From NCBI RefSeq assembly GCF_000747155.1, contig NZ_AVCK01000012.1, forward strand, positions 372,001-436,000: DNA of 64,000 bases, read 5' to 3'. This stretch comes from Arenimonas metalli CF5-1 (GTDB lineage: Bacteria; Pseudomonadota; Gammaproteobacteria; Xanthomonadales; Xanthomonadaceae). Made by a program: the position numbers and the translations under genes. The notes below the pieces were generated by a model. It made no database searches. It had not been told where the DNA came from and worked only from the letters and a program-made list of their open reading frames with translations. Of the stretch, positions 10,668-25,422 are shown piece after piece (position 1 is the stretch's first letter; the number at the start of each line of letters is the position of its first letter).

Positions 10668-11566
10668 TGGCGGTCGCCAGCTTCCTCGCTGCCCCCGCCG
10701 ACACCGCCCGCGACCTGGCCCGCCAGGTCGCCGAATCCGACTGGCTCTGGCGCATCGCCGTGGCCCTGGCGATCGCGCTGGTCGGCCTGTGGCTGGCGCG
10801 GATGCTGTCCAAGGGCCTGGACCGCGTGATGCTGCGGGCCGGGCTGGACCTGATCCTGCGCGACTTCCTGCGCAACCTCGCCTACGCCATCGGCCTCGTC
10901 GTGGTGCTGGTGGCGGCGCTGGATGCGCTGGGCGTGCCCACCACCTCGATGCTGGCGGTGCTGGGCGCCGCCGGCCTGGCAATCGGCCTGGCGCTGAAGG
11001 ACTCGCTGTCGAACATCGCCTCGGGCGTGATGCTGATCGTGTTGCGCCCGTTCCGCGCCGGCGACGCGGTGCAGATCGCCGGGCAGGAAGGCGTGGTCGA
11101 GCGGGTCGGCATCTTCCAGACCGTGCTGCGCGCCTACCAGAACCACGACATCACCCTGCCCAACAGCGAGGTCACCACCTCGCCGATCGTCAACTTCACC
11201 TCGCGCGGCGAGCGCCGCGTGGACGTCACCGTGGGCGTCGGCTACGGCGACGACATCCGCCAGGCGCGCGAGGTGTTGCTCGGCATCGCCCGGGCCAATG
11301 AAAAGGTGCTCGACGCGCCCGAGACCGACGTGCTGGTCACCGGCCTCGGCGAGAGCAGCATCGGCCTGGTACTGCGCGCCTGGGTGAAGACGCCTGACTT
11401 CGTGATCGCGCGCAGCGAGCTGACCGAAGCCATCCACCGCGATTTCGCCAAGGCCGGCGTCTCGATCCCCTTCCCGCAGCGCGACCTGCACGTCTACCAC
11501 CACGACGCCGACGGCCGGCCGCTGGCGCAGGTCACTGCCGCCGTGGAGGACCCCGACCGCGGCTGA
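10667..11566 (+). CDS. Small-conductance mechanosensitive channel (MscS family)
   Basis: A 299-residue MscS-type channel that opens under membrane tension to release solutes. It has three transmembrane helices (about residues 26-46, 68-90 and 93-130). The third is the Gly/Ala-rich pore helix VLGAAGLAIGLALKDSLSN, followed by the beta domain (FRAGDAVQIAGQEGVVERV) and an alpha/beta domain with NSEVTTSPIVNFT. Start and stop codons of ppsA and this gene overlap as TGATG, so it is translated from the ppsA transcript. The metabolic reason for this pairing is not evident. Confidence 0.92.
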
Positions 11567-11659
11567 GCCGCGGGCGGAAAATTCGCTGTGGCCGCGGCCC
11601 CCCGGGCCGGGCATACTCGGGCCAACGGGGCCCAGACCCCGGCAGGGGGCGACCGACGC

Positions 11660-14600
11660 ATGCGGATGCGGCACCGGACGGCGATGTTCCTGGCGGGCGC
11701 CCTGGCGCTGGCTACGGCGTCCGCCATCGAACCCCGCCCTCCTTTCCTCAGCCTCGAGCGCTATGGCCTCGACGAAGGCCTGTCGCAGCTGTCGGTCACC
11801 TCGATCGTGCAGGACGACACCGGCTTCCTCTGGATCGGCACCCAGGAAGGCCTGAACCGTTTCGACGGCCAGCGCTTCGTCGTCCAGCGCCGGCAGCCGG
11901 ACCAGGCCGCGGGCCCGGTCAGCAGCAGCGTGGATACCCTCGCCCACGACGGCCGCGGCCGCCTTTGGATCGGCACCAACGACGCCGGCCTGGAAGTACT
12001 CGACTTGCGGACCGGGCAGCGCCTGCGCCTGGGCACCGACCAGGGCCTGTCGCACCCGACCGTGGGCGACGTGCTGGTGGACGGCGATGCCGGCGCGTGG
12101 ATCGGTACCGAGCGCGGCATCGATTACGTCGATGCCGCGATCTCGGGTGCGAAAACGCTCGCCGTCGATGTCCGCATGATCGCCATGGCCCGTGCCGCGG
12201 GCGAGCCTTATGCCCTGGGCGCGGACTGCCGCCTCTGGCGGCTCTGGCCGGAGCGCATCGACCCGCTGCCGCCGCTGGCCGACGGGCTGGCCGGCTGCGT
12301 GGCGCTGAAGGGCTCGGCCGAAGGGCTGTGGCTGGCCATGGCGTCCGGCGAGGTGATGCTGGCCTCGCCCGGCGGCCACTTGCTGCAGCGCTTCGCCCCG
12401 GCCGCGATCACGCCCGCCGGGGCCAGCGTCACCAGCCTGCTGCAGCGCCCGGGCGGCGAGCTGCTGCTGGGCCACGACGACGGCACCGTGCTGCGCCTGG
12501 ACGTGCGCGGCGACGGCGCGGCGCAGCGCCTCGAATTCGACCAGCGTATCCACGGTGCGATCCAGGTCCTCACCCAGGACCGCGACGGCGTGCTGTGGAT
12601 AGGCACCCATACCCGCGGCCTGTTCCGCGGCCGGCCGCTGTCGGCGGCGATCCGTCGCGACCTGGTCACGCCCGGGGATCTCGCGGCCTGGCCGGTGCGC
12701 AGCGTGCGCTCGGTGTGGCGCCGCGACGGCGTCGAACTCGTGGGCACCGATGCCGGCCTGGCCTGGCGCCCGGCGCCGGACGCGCCCTGGCGCAGCGTGC
12801 CCGAGCTGGGCAACACCTCGATCCGCGCGATCGCCGCGGCCGCGGACGACGGCTGGTGGCTGGGCACCCATCGCGGCCTGTGGCGGATGGACAGCGAAGG
12901 GAATGCCCGACCGCATTCCCCCCTGCCCGATCCGCGCGTGACCGACCTGCTGGTGGAAGGTGCGGATGTCTGGATCGCGACCCGCGGCGGCCTGGCCCAC
13001 GTCCGCGACGGCGTGCTGACCACGGCCGGCGTGCCGGCGGAGCTGGCTGGCGAATTCCTCACCAGCCTGATGCGCGACGTGCGTGGCCGGCTCTGGATCG
13101 GCAGCAACGAGCGGGGCCTGTACCGGCTCTGGCCCGACGGCCGCCTCGAGCACCTGCACCCGGGTAATGGCCGGCTGCCGCACAACTCGGTCTGGTCGCT
13201 GCACGCCGGTCCGGACGCCTACTGGGTCGGCACCTTCGCCGGCGGCCTGCTGCGCCTGGGTCGCGACGACGACGCGGTGCGGGCGTTCACGAGTGCCGAC
13301 GGGCTCTCGAACGACGTCGTCTACCGCATCCTGCCCGACCGCCGCGGGCGGCTGTGGCTGAGCACCAACAACGGCCTGAACGTGCTCGACCCCGCCAGCG
13401 GCGTGATCCAGCCGCTGGGCCCGGGCGATGGGTTGGGCAACCGCGAGTACAACAGCGGCGCCGGCTGGGTGGATGCCGAGGGCCGGCTGTTCTTCGGCGG
13501 CACCGAAGGCCTCGATGTCGTCGATCCCGAAGCGCTGGATTTCACCTCCCCGCCGGCCACCCCGGTGGTCGCCGGACTGCAGGTGATCGGCGTGCGCGGC
13601 GGCGGCACGCCGGTGCCGGAGGGACGCCGGTTCGACACCTTGTACGCCGATCGCGTGGCCATGGACCCGCGCGACGCGGTGCTGGCGGTCGACCTGGTGG
13701 CGATTGATTTCTCGGCCCCGGCGGCGGCGCGCCTGCGCTACCGCCTCGGCGGCATCCACGACGATTGGGTGCGCACGCGCGGGCCGCAGGCGGAGCTGAT
13801 GCTCAGCCACCTCGCGCCCGGCGACTACCCGCTCGAGCTGTCCGCCGCCGGGCGCGACGGCCGCTTCGGCCCGCCGCGCACCCTGGTGCTGGAAGTGCCG
13901 CCGCCGATCTGGCGGCATCCCCTCGCCTACCTGGGCTATGCCCTGCTCGGCTGCGCGCTGCTGGCCTGGGGCTATTCGCGCATCGGCGCCCGCGCCCGCG
14001 AGCGCGAGGCCCGGATCGCCCTGCTCAACCGCACCGTGGCCGAGCGCACCGCCGAACTCGAGCGCGCCAACCTCCAGCTGCAGGCCAACAACCGCGAGCT
14101 CGAAGTCGCCACCCGCACCGACCCGCTGACCCACGTGTCCAACCGCCGCGACCTGCAGCAGTGGCTGTCCCGCGAGGGCCTCCAGATCGTGCGCGAGGCG
14201 GCCGCGGGCGAAGGGCGCGGCGGACTGGTGTTCTTCATGGTCGACATCGACGACTTCAAGGCGGTCAACGACCAGCACGGCCATCCGGTCGGCGACGAGG
14301 TGCTGGTGGCCTTCGCCGCGCGGCTGAGCAGCCTCAGCCGGGGCCACGACGTGGTGGTGCGCTGGGGCGGCGAGGAATTCCTGTGGATGCTGCGCGAGCT
14401 GCACATGCACGACGCGCCGGCGGTGGCGGAGCGCATCCGCCGCGTGATCGCCGACCAGCCCTTCGTGCTGCCCGCGGGGCTGACGCTGTCGATCACCTGT
14501 TCGATCGGCTTCGCACCCTGGCCGTTCTCGGCCCGGCACGCGGTGGTGGGCGACTGGGAGCAAAGCGTGGCGCTGGCCGACCGCGCCCTCTACGCGGCGA

Positions 14601-14764
14601 AGGCGGCCGGCAAGAACGCGTGGGTGGGCCTGGCGCCGGGCGAGGCGCTCGGGCCGATGGGCCTGGAGGCCTTGCTGATGGGCCAGGCGCCCGACGCGCT
14701 GGCGCCGGGGAGCGTGCGAGTGCTGCACTCGACGCCGACGGCGCCGCGCTTCCCCGCACGCTGA
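11660..14764 (+). CDS. Beta-propeller sensor diguanylate cyclase (Reg_prop / Y_Y_Y / GGDEF)
   Basis: A 1034-residue membrane sensor. A signal peptide (MFLAGALALATASA) leads to periplasmic two-component-regulator propeller repeats (many WIGT, LWIGTNDAGLEV and VWIATRGGL units, about residues 30-640). A Y_Y_Y domain (RYRLGGIHDDWVRT, about 690-760), one transmembrane helix (about 760-780), a coiled coil and a cytoplasmic GGDEF domain follow. The active-site motif is GGEEF at 903-907, and the inhibitory I-site RxxD (RGHD) is present at 894-897, so it should make c-di-GMP with product inhibition. The ATG at 11660 is chosen so that the signal peptide is near the start. It ends tail to tail with a second protein of the same design. 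Confidence 0.92.
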   Translation: MRMRHRTAMFLAGALALATASAIEPRPPFLSLERYGLDEGLSQLSVTSIVQDDTGFLWIGTQEGLNRFDGQRFVVQRRQPDQAAGPVSSSVDTLAHDGRGRLWIGTNDAGLEVLDLRTGQRLRLGTDQGLSHPTVGDVLVDGDAGAWIGTERGIDYVDAAISGAKTLAVDVRMIAMARAAGEPYALGADCRLWRLWPERIDPLPPLADGLAGCVALKGSAEGLWLAMASGEVMLASPGGHLLQRFAPAAITPAGASVTSLLQRPGGELLLGHDDGTVLRLDVRGDGAAQRLEFDQRIHGAIQVLTQDRDGVLWIGTHTRGLFRGRPLSAAIRRDLVTPGDLAAWPVRSVRSVWRRDGVELVGTDAGLAWRPAPDAPWRSVPELGNTSIRAIAAAADDGWWLGTHRGLWRMDSEGNARPHSPLPDPRVTDLLVEGADVWIATRGGLAHVRDGVLTTAGVPAELAGEFLTSLMRDVRGRLWIGSNERGLYRLWPDGRLEHLHPGNGRLPHNSVWSLHAGPDAYWVGTFAGGLLRLGRDDDAVRAFTSADGLSNDVVYRILPDRRGRLWLSTNNGLNVLDPASGVIQPLGPGDGLGNREYNSGAGWVDAEGRLFFGGTEGLDVVDPEALDFTSPPATPVVAGLQVIGVRGGGTPVPEGRRFDTLYADRVAMDPRDAVLAVDLVAIDFSAPAAARLRYRLGGIHDDWVRTRGPQAELMLSHLAPGDYPLELSAAGRDGRFGPPRTLVLEVPPPIWRHPLAYLGYALLGCALLAWGYSRIGARAREREARIALLNRTVAERTAELERANLQLQANNRELEVATRTDPLTHVSNRRDLQQWLSREGLQIVREAAAGEGRGGLVFFMVDIDDFKAVNDQHGHPVGDEVLVAFAARLSSLSRGHDVVVRWGGEEFLWMLRELHMHDAPAVAERIRRVIADQPFVLPAGLTLSITCSIGFAPWPFSARHAVVGDWEQSVALADRALYAAKAAGKNAWVGLAPGEALGPMGLEALLMGQAPDALAPGSVRVLHSTPTAPRFPAR

Positions 14765-14800
14765 GCACGCCGCCCGCGGGCCGCGGCCGGCGCCTCTCCC

Positions 14801-17746
14801 TCAGCGGCTGACGCGATTGCGGCCGGCCCGCTTGGCTTCGTAAAGCCGCTCGTCGGCGTGCGTCACCAGGCGCTCGTGGTGGCTCAACCCGGTGCGCTCG
14901 CAAAGCCCGATGCTGGCCGTGATCTTCAGGCCAGCCGTGAAGTCGCTGCAGTCGATCGCCTCGATCGCCGCCCGCAGTTGTTCGGCGATGACCGCCGCCT
15001 GGTCGGCGCTGGCCCCCGGGAACAGCAGGGCGAACTCCTCGCCGCCCCAGCGCGCCACGCGCTGCTCGGCGGTCCAGCCCTCCATCGGGTGGCGGCCCAT
15101 CTGTTTGACCATCGCCCGCGCCACGCGCCGCAGCGCCTCGTCGCCGACATCGTGCGAGTAGCCGTCGTTGATGCGCTTGAAATGGTCGATGTCGAGCAGG
15201 CCGAAGCTCAGCGGCTGGTCCGCCGCCACGGCCTCGCGGTAGGCGCGGGCCAGGCCTTCGTCCATGCTGCGGCGGTTCGGCAGGCCGGTCAGCGCGTCGG
15301 TGCGCGAGAGCAGCTCGAACACCTCGGACTGCTTGCGGATGGTCTCGTTCTTGAGCTCGAGTTCGCCGTTCTTCTCGCTCAGCGCCCGCGTACGGTCGTC
15401 GACGATGCGGCTCAGCTGGGCCTCGCGCGCCTTGAGCTGGTTCACGCGGGCGCGGTACAGCGAGTACAGGAACAGCGCCAGCAGCGAGCCCGCCACCGGC
15501 AGGAACCAGGGCCGCTGGTAGAAGCGGGGCTGGATCTCGAAGTTGACCGACGCCGTCTCGGGGCTCCAGCCGCTGCCGCGCTGCGCGGCGCTGACCTGGA
15601 ACCGATACTGGCCCGGCGGCAGGTTGGTGTACTGGGCGTTGCGGCGGGTGCTGCGCTCGACCCAGCCGTTGTCGAAGCCCTCGAGCCGGTAGCGGTAGCG
15701 GATCTGCTCGGGCGTGCGGTAGCTGAGGCTGACGTAGTCGAGCTCGAGCTTGCGGGTGCCGGGCGGCAGCACCAGGCTGCCCGCGGCGCTCGTGCTGGCG
15801 TCGTCCACGCGCAGGCCTTCGATCACTACCGGTGGCGGCGCCAGCTGGTAGCGCGGCAGCTGGTCGGGCTGGACCACGGCCACGCCCTTGGCGGTCGCGA
15901 CCCAGATGCTGCCGTCGGCGGCGCGCAGTGCGGCCGGGCCGGCGCCGCCGTTGCACTGGGCGCTGCCCATGCCGTCGGCCTCGGCGAACTGCTGGTAGTC
16001 GAGGCGTTCGCCGGTGCCGTCGGCCACCGATTCCATGTCTTCGCGGCGGATGTAGACCACGCCGGCGTTCGAGCTGAGGCAGAAATTGCCGTAGCTGTCC
16101 ACGACCACCTGGAACACCGCATCCACCGGCAGGCCCTGGCGGCTGCCGACGATGCTCAGTTCGCCGCTGCGCAGGCGCCGCACCAGGCCGCGGTCGGTGG
16201 CGAACCAAAGGGTGCCGTCGGGGTCCTCGTGCATGCCGAAGACGTCCTGCGCACCGTCCATCGTCGAGAGGTCGACGGCCGTGATCTCCTCGCCGCGGAT
16301 GCGGCCGGCGCCGTTCGAGGTGCCGACCCAGAGGCTGTCGTCGGAGGCCTCGAACAGGCTGAGCACGAACTCGCGCGGCAGTCCGTCCTTTTCGCCCAGC
16401 ACCAGGCTGCTGCCGTCCTTGCGCCGCAGCAGCCCGCGCGAGGTGCCGATCCAGAGCGTGCCGTCGCGACTCTCGTGCACGGCGCGCACCTGGTTCGCCG
16501 GCAGGCCATCGCCGGCCGTCATCTGCTCCAGCAGCACGCCGTCGCGCCAGCGCAGCAGGCCGGTCGAGTACGTGCCCATCCAGATGTCGCCGGCCTGGTC
16601 CTGGGCGATGCTCAGCACCGAATGCGCGGACAGCTCGGGCGAGTTGGTGACGACCTCGTCCTTCCAGCGGTCCATGCCGCGGCTGGTGCCGATCAGGATC
16701 TCGCCCTCGCGGGTCTGCAGCAGCGCGCGCACGTAGTCGTCGGCGAGGCCCTGGTGGCTGTCGATGGTGATGAAGGGCGTGTCGGCGAAGCGCATCAGGC
16801 CGGCATTGGTGCCCACCCACACGCTGCCCTCGCGATCGGCGAACAGCGAGGCCACGCGGTTGTTGGGCAGGCCGTCGGAGACGTCGAAGTGCTCGAGCCC
16901 GCGATCGCCCAGCCGGAACAGGCCGCGGCTGACCGTGCCGATCCACAGGCTGCCCTGCTGGTCCACCTGCAGGCTGGCCACCGCCACCGCCGGGAAGCCG
17001 GCGCCGACCGGCTCGAAGCGACCGCCGCGGCCCATGTACAGGCCCTCTTCGGTGCCGACGTAGAGCTGGCCATCGGGCGCCAGCGCCAGGCTGAACACCG
17101 CGCCGGCCGGCAGGCCGGCATCGATGCTGAAATTCTGGACGCGGTCGCCTTCGATTCGCGCCACGCCGAGGCCGGTGGCGGCCCAGATCGCGCCCGAGCC
17201 GTCCTCGACGATGGCGTAGCCCACGTCCGAGCCGAGGCCATTGCCGATGTTGAAGTGGGTGGCGCCGTCGGGATCGAGCCGGGTGACGCCCCGGCTCTCC
17301 GAGGCGACCCAGATCCGGCCGTTGCGGTCCTCGATGGCCGCGAAGGTTTCATCCTGCGCCAGGCCCTGCGCCGTCGTGTAGGTGGTCCACTCCTCGCCGC
17401 GCAGCACGCTGACACCGCCGCGCGAGGTCGACACGACCAGGTTGCCGGTGGGGCCGACGCTGACCGCGCGGATGCCGCTGTCCTGCAGCGCCGGCACGTT
17501 GTTGCGGCCGAAGCTGCGGAACTCCTGGCCGTTGTAGCGCACCACGCCTTCCCAGGTGGCGAACCAGAGGTAGCCCTCGGGCGTCTGCGCGATCGAGTTG
17601 ACCTGGTTGTGCGGCAGGCCGTCGCGGGTGGTCCAGATCTCGCGGGCGTAGGCGTCGAGCGCCTTCTGATCCTGCGATTGCGCCAGCGCGGCCGGGCCGG
17701 CCAGCAACAGAAGTGCCGCCAGCAGCCTGCGGGTCAGGGCCTGCAT
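14801..17746 (-). CDS. Beta-propeller sensor diguanylate cyclase coupled to orn
   Basis: A 981-residue protein with the same architecture as its convergent neighbour. It has a signal peptide (LLAALLLLAGPAALAQ), propeller repeats (GYLWFATWEGVV, GRIWVASESRG, GSLWIGTVSRGLF and others), a Y_Y_Y domain (IRYRYRLEGFDNGWVE), one transmembrane helix (WFLPVAGSLLALFLYSLY) and a coiled coil. The GGDEF domain has GGEEF at 901-905 with an insertion just before it (GRHPMEGWTAEQ), and no RxxD I-site is found at the usual place. It should be an active cyclase without classical product inhibition (inference). It starts 2 bases after the orn stop codon. Confidence 0.92.
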   Translation of the reverse strand: MQALTRRLLAALLLLAGPAALAQSQDQKALDAYAREIWTTRDGLPHNQVNSIAQTPEGYLWFATWEGVVRYNGQEFRSFGRNNVPALQDSGIRAVSVGPTGNLVVSTSRGGVSVLRGEEWTTYTTAQGLAQDETFAAIEDRNGRIWVASESRGVTRLDPDGATHFNIGNGLGSDVGYAIVEDGSGAIWAATGLGVARIEGDRVQNFSIDAGLPAGAVFSLALAPDGQLYVGTEEGLYMGRGGRFEPVGAGFPAVAVASLQVDQQGSLWIGTVSRGLFRLGDRGLEHFDVSDGLPNNRVASLFADREGSVWVGTNAGLMRFADTPFITIDSHQGLADDYVRALLQTREGEILIGTSRGMDRWKDEVVTNSPELSAHSVLSIAQDQAGDIWMGTYSTGLLRWRDGVLLEQMTAGDGLPANQVRAVHESRDGTLWIGTSRGLLRRKDGSSLVLGEKDGLPREFVLSLFEASDDSLWVGTSNGAGRIRGEEITAVDLSTMDGAQDVFGMHEDPDGTLWFATDRGLVRRLRSGELSIVGSRQGLPVDAVFQVVVDSYGNFCLSSNAGVVYIRREDMESVADGTGERLDYQQFAEADGMGSAQCNGGAGPAALRAADGSIWVATAKGVAVVQPDQLPRYQLAPPPVVIEGLRVDDASTSAAGSLVLPPGTRKLELDYVSLSYRTPEQIRYRYRLEGFDNGWVERSTRRNAQYTNLPPGQYRFQVSAAQRGSGWSPETASVNFEIQPRFYQRPWFLPVAGSLLALFLYSLYRARVNQLKAREAQLSRIVDDRTRALSEKNGELELKNETIRKQSEVFELLSRTDALTGLPNRRSMDEGLARAYREAVAADQPLSFGLLDIDHFKRINDGYSHDVGDEALRRVARAMVKQMGRHPMEGWTAEQRVARWGGEEFALLFPGASADQAAVIAEQLRAAIEAIDCSDFTAGLKITASIGLCERTGLSHHERLVTHADERLYEAKRAGRNRVSR

Positions 17747-17748
17747 GT

Positions 17749-18303
17749 TCAAAGCCCGCCCAGCTTGCCCATGTGCTGGCGGTAGTGCGCCAGCTCCTTC
17801 ACCGACTCGCGGATGTCGGACAGCGCGGTGTGCGCGCCGACCTTGCTGAAGCTGGCCAGTACGTCGGGCGCCCAGCGGCGCGCCAGTTCCTTCAGCGTCG
17901 AGACGTCGAGGTTGCGGTAGTGGAAGTAGCGCTCGAGCCGCGGCATGTGCCGCACCAGGAAGCGGCGGTCCTGGCCGATGGAGTTGCCGCAGATCGGCGA
18001 CTTGCCGGCCGGCACCCAGTGCGTGAGGAACTCCACGGTCAGCGCTTCGGCCCGCGCCAGGTCGACGTCGCTGTCGAGCACGCGCTGCCAGAGGCCCGAG
18101 CGCGAGTGGGTGTTGCGGTTCCAGTCGTCCATGGCCTCGAGCCGGGCCAGCGGGTGGCGGATGGCCAGCTCGGGCCCTTCGGCGAGCACGTTGAGCTGGC
18201 TGTCGGTGACCAGGGTGGCGATCTCGAGGATCGAATCCGTGTCCGGGTCGAGGCCGGTCATCTCCAGGTCGATCCAGATCAGGTTCTGCTCGTGGCTGGG
18301 CAT
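17749..18303 (-). CDS. orn: Oligoribonuclease
   Basis: A 184-residue DEDDh 3'-5' exonuclease that degrades dinucleotides, including pGpG, the breakdown product of c-di-GMP. The catalytic residues sit in [14 protein letters not shown], the asparagine/aspartate block [15 protein letters not shown] and [14 protein letters not shown]. The length equals that of E. coli Orn. The diguanylate cyclase gene follows 2 bases downstream, so enzymes for making c-di-GMP and clearing its end product share a transcript. Confidence 0.96.
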   Translation of the reverse strand: MPSHEQNLIWIDLEMTGLDPDTDSILEIATLVTDSQLNVLAEGPELAIRHPLARLEAMDDWNRNTHSRSGLWQRVLDSDVDLARAEALTVEFLTHWVPAGKSPICGNSIGQDRRFLVRHMPRLERYFHYRNLDVSTLKELARRWAPDVLASFSKVGAHTALSDIRESVKELAHYRQHMGKLGGL

Positions 18304-18367
18304 GCGCGGCTGGCGGCGGTGGGGATGGCCGCATCATACTTCAGGCCCGCCCCCGCCGAGCCCCGCC

Positions 18368-18829
18368 GTGAACCCGCAGGACGCCCTGGACCACTACCGC
18401 ATCCTCACGTCGATGCTGGCCCCCGCCCTGCTGATGGCGGCCACCGGCTCGCTGCTGGTCTCGGCCAACGCGCGCCTGGCCCGGGTGGTGGACCGGCTGC
18501 GCGCGATCATCGCCCAGCTCGACGGCGGCGACGGCATGGACCGCGCGCAGCTGGAACAGCAGATCCAGCGGCACCGCCGCCGCGCCCACCTGGTGCTGCG
18601 CGCCTGCCTGATGCTCTACCTGGGCTTGGGCGCGTTCGTCGGCACCAGCCTGGCGCTGGCGGTGGACGCCTTCGCCGGCTTCCGCCTGCCCTACCTGCCC
18701 ACCGGCCTGGCCGTGGTCGGCGTGCTCGGCCTGCTGGGCGCCAGCCTGGCGCTGGGGCGGGAAGTGAGCCTGTCGGTGCGCAGCTTCGACGCTGAACTGG
18801 ACATGGAGCTGGCGCGCCGCCGGCGATGA
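18368..18829 (+). CDS. DUF2721-type membrane protein
   Basis: A 153-residue protein with three predicted membrane helices: SMLAPALLMAATGSLLVSANARL, LVLRACLMLYLGLGAFVGTSLAL and GLAVVGVLGLLGASLALG. A charged linker between the first two contains RVVDRLRAI. This matches the DUF2721 family of unknown function. The start is the GTG at 18368, the first possible start in frame before the conserved LDHYRILTSMLAPALL region. It is divergent from orn and convergent with tadA. Confidence 0.75.
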   Translation: MNPQDALDHYRILTSMLAPALLMAATGSLLVSANARLARVVDRLRAIIAQLDGGDGMDRAQLEQQIQRHRRRAHLVLRACLMLYLGLGAFVGTSLALAVDAFAGFRLPYLPTGLAVVGVLGLLGASLALGREVSLSVRSFDAELDMELARRRR

Positions 18830-18875
18830 GCCTGGCCCCGGCCGCGGCGGTGGCCGACGCGCGGGCGGCTTCGGC

Positions 18876-19548
<673 letters not shown>

Positions 19549-19572
19549 AACACGCAGCCCCCACCCCCGCCG

Positions 19573-21141
<1,569 letters not shown>

Positions 21142-21147
21142 CTGGCC

Positions 21148-23913
<2,766 letters not shown>

Positions 23914-23917
<4 letters not shown>

Positions 23918-24408
23918 GGCGTCCCCTCGCCCATCACCGCATGCACCGGCGGCGGCAGCGCGGCGGCCACCAGGAAACGCAGGCCCATCAGCCCGAAACC
24001 GACCGGCAGCGCCAGCATCGGCACCCAGCTCGGGATGCCGGCGACGAAGGGCACCGGCGCCTCGCGCTCGAGCCCGACCAGGCCCCAGCCCAGCCAGCCC
24101 AGCCACAGCGCGATAACCGCGGCCGCCACCTGCGCGAGGGTCCACAGCACGCGCTGCGCGCCGGCGGGCAAGGCCCGCGGCAAGGCGTCGATGGCGATGT
24201 GCTTGCCAGTGCGGGTGGCGCCCAGGGCGCCCAGCAGCGCCAGCCACAGCACGCCGGCGCGACTCACCGGCTCGGCCCAGTCCAGCCCGGAATCAAACAG
24301 CAGGCGCAGCGCGATCTGCGCCACCGAGAGCAGCAGCAGTGCACCGAGCAGGCCCGCCAGCAGCGCGTCCTCGACCCGGTGCAGGCGCTCCAGCCAGCGC
24401 TGCCCCAT
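23914..24408 (-). CDS. dctQ: TRAP transporter small permease
   Basis: A 164-residue DctQ-type four-helix membrane subunit. Helices lie around residues 15-37, 50-66, 89-110 and 125-150, with the family block EPVSRAGVLWLALLGA. It links the binding protein to the large permease. It overlaps the stop codon of the binding protein gene by one base at its start and the large permease gene by 4 bases at its end. Confidence 0.9.
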
Positions 24409-25412
24409 CAGCGGGCCCGGTACTCGGCCAGCGAGCGGCGCACTGCCGCCAGGATCTCCGGAGAGATCTTGCGCTGCGCCTCCATCTCGGTCACCAGCTG
24501 CGTGCCCAGCGCCTGCCAGCGACGGGCTTCGGCCGGGTCCATCGGCGCGACCCGCAGGCCTTGCTTCTTCATCGCCTCGAGGGCCGCGGCGTCATCGCGC
24601 CGGGTGTTGACGTCCATGCGCCGGCCGGCGTCGGCGAAGGCCTTGGCCAGCACCGCCTGGTCGGCCGGCGTCAGCCGCTTCCAGGCCTTGTCGTCAATCA
24701 CCAGGAAGCCGACCACGAAGGTGAGCGGCAGGTCGACCATGTGCTTCATCTTGCCGTGCCACTGCAGCACCACCGCGCCGCTGGGCGTGTTCACCACGGT
24801 GTCCACCAGGCCGGTCTGCAGGCTGGTGAAGACGTCGCCGATCGGCAGCGGGATGGTGTTGACGCCGCCCATCTCGAAGATGCGCGCGGCGACGGCGTCG
24901 TTCTGCGGCACCCAGAGCTTGCGGCCCGCCAGTTCGCCGGAGCTGCCGAGCGGCTTGTCGCCCATCATGTAGGCAAAGCCGAGCCCGGAGACGCCTAGCA
25001 TGCGGATGCCGCGCTCATCGAAGCCCCGGGCCAGCATCGGGTCCACGGTCTTGCGCACGTGCTCGACCTCTTCCCACGACGACATCAGGAACGGCAGGCT
25101 GTAGACCGGCGCATCGGGATACACCAGCGACAGCTCGCTCGAAGTGAGCACGCCGCCCTGCAGCTGGCCCAGGCGCATCTTGCGCAGCACCACCGCGTCG
25201 TTGCCCATCACGCCGCCCGGGTAGAACTTGACGTCCACGCGGCCGTCGGTGCCGGCCTTGACCTCGGCGGCGGCGGCGCGCAGTTCGCGCATCCAGGCCG
25301 AGCCGTCGGGCGCGAGGGTGGCGATCTTTATCGCCTGCGCCGCCGCCGGCGAAGCGACCGCGAAGGCCAGCCCGAGGGCAAGCAGGAGTCGTGCTAGCGG
25401 AGCCTGGATCAC
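24408..25412 (-). CDS. dctP: TRAP transporter periplasmic solute-binding protein (DctP family)
   Basis: A 334-residue binding protein with a cleavable signal peptide (LLLALGLAFAVASPAAAQA). Family blocks are KIATLAPDGSAWMREL, FYPGGVMGNDAVVLRKM, YSLPFLMSSWEEVE and the ligand-contact region KLWVPQNDAVAARIFE. The substrate is probably an organic acid, but related proteins with a TatT partner may bind hydrophobic ligands. The GTG at 25412 is chosen because GAGG stands about 8 bases before it; the GTG at 25418 is too close to that site. Confidence 0.9.
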   Translation of the reverse strand: MIQAPLARLLLALGLAFAVASPAAAQAIKIATLAPDGSAWMRELRAAAAEVKAGTDGRVDVKFYPGGVMGNDAVVLRKMRLGQLQGGVLTSSELSLVYPDAPVYSLPFLMSSWEEVEHVRKTVDPMLARGFDERGIRMLGVSGLGFAYMMGDKPLGSSGELAGRKLWVPQNDAVAARIFEMGGVNTIPLPIGDVFTSLQTGLVDTVVNTPSGAVVLQWHGKMKHMVDLPLTFVVGFLVIDDKAWKRLTPADQAVLAKAFADAGRRMDVNTRRDDAAALEAMKKQGLRVAPMDPAEARRWQALGTQLVTEMEAQRKISPEILAAVRRSLAEYRAR

Positions 25413-25422
25413 GGGCACATCC

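Noticed and set aside
11750-13600. Repeated GGATCGGCACC-like segments that look like a tandem DNA repeat
   Set aside because: They encode the WIGT core of propeller repeats; spacing and sequence vary with the protein repeats.
14858-17785. A 975-codon plus-strand frame opposite the second GGDEF protein
   Set aside because: Low-complexity composition and no recognisable motif; complement of a clearly coding gene with full domain structure.
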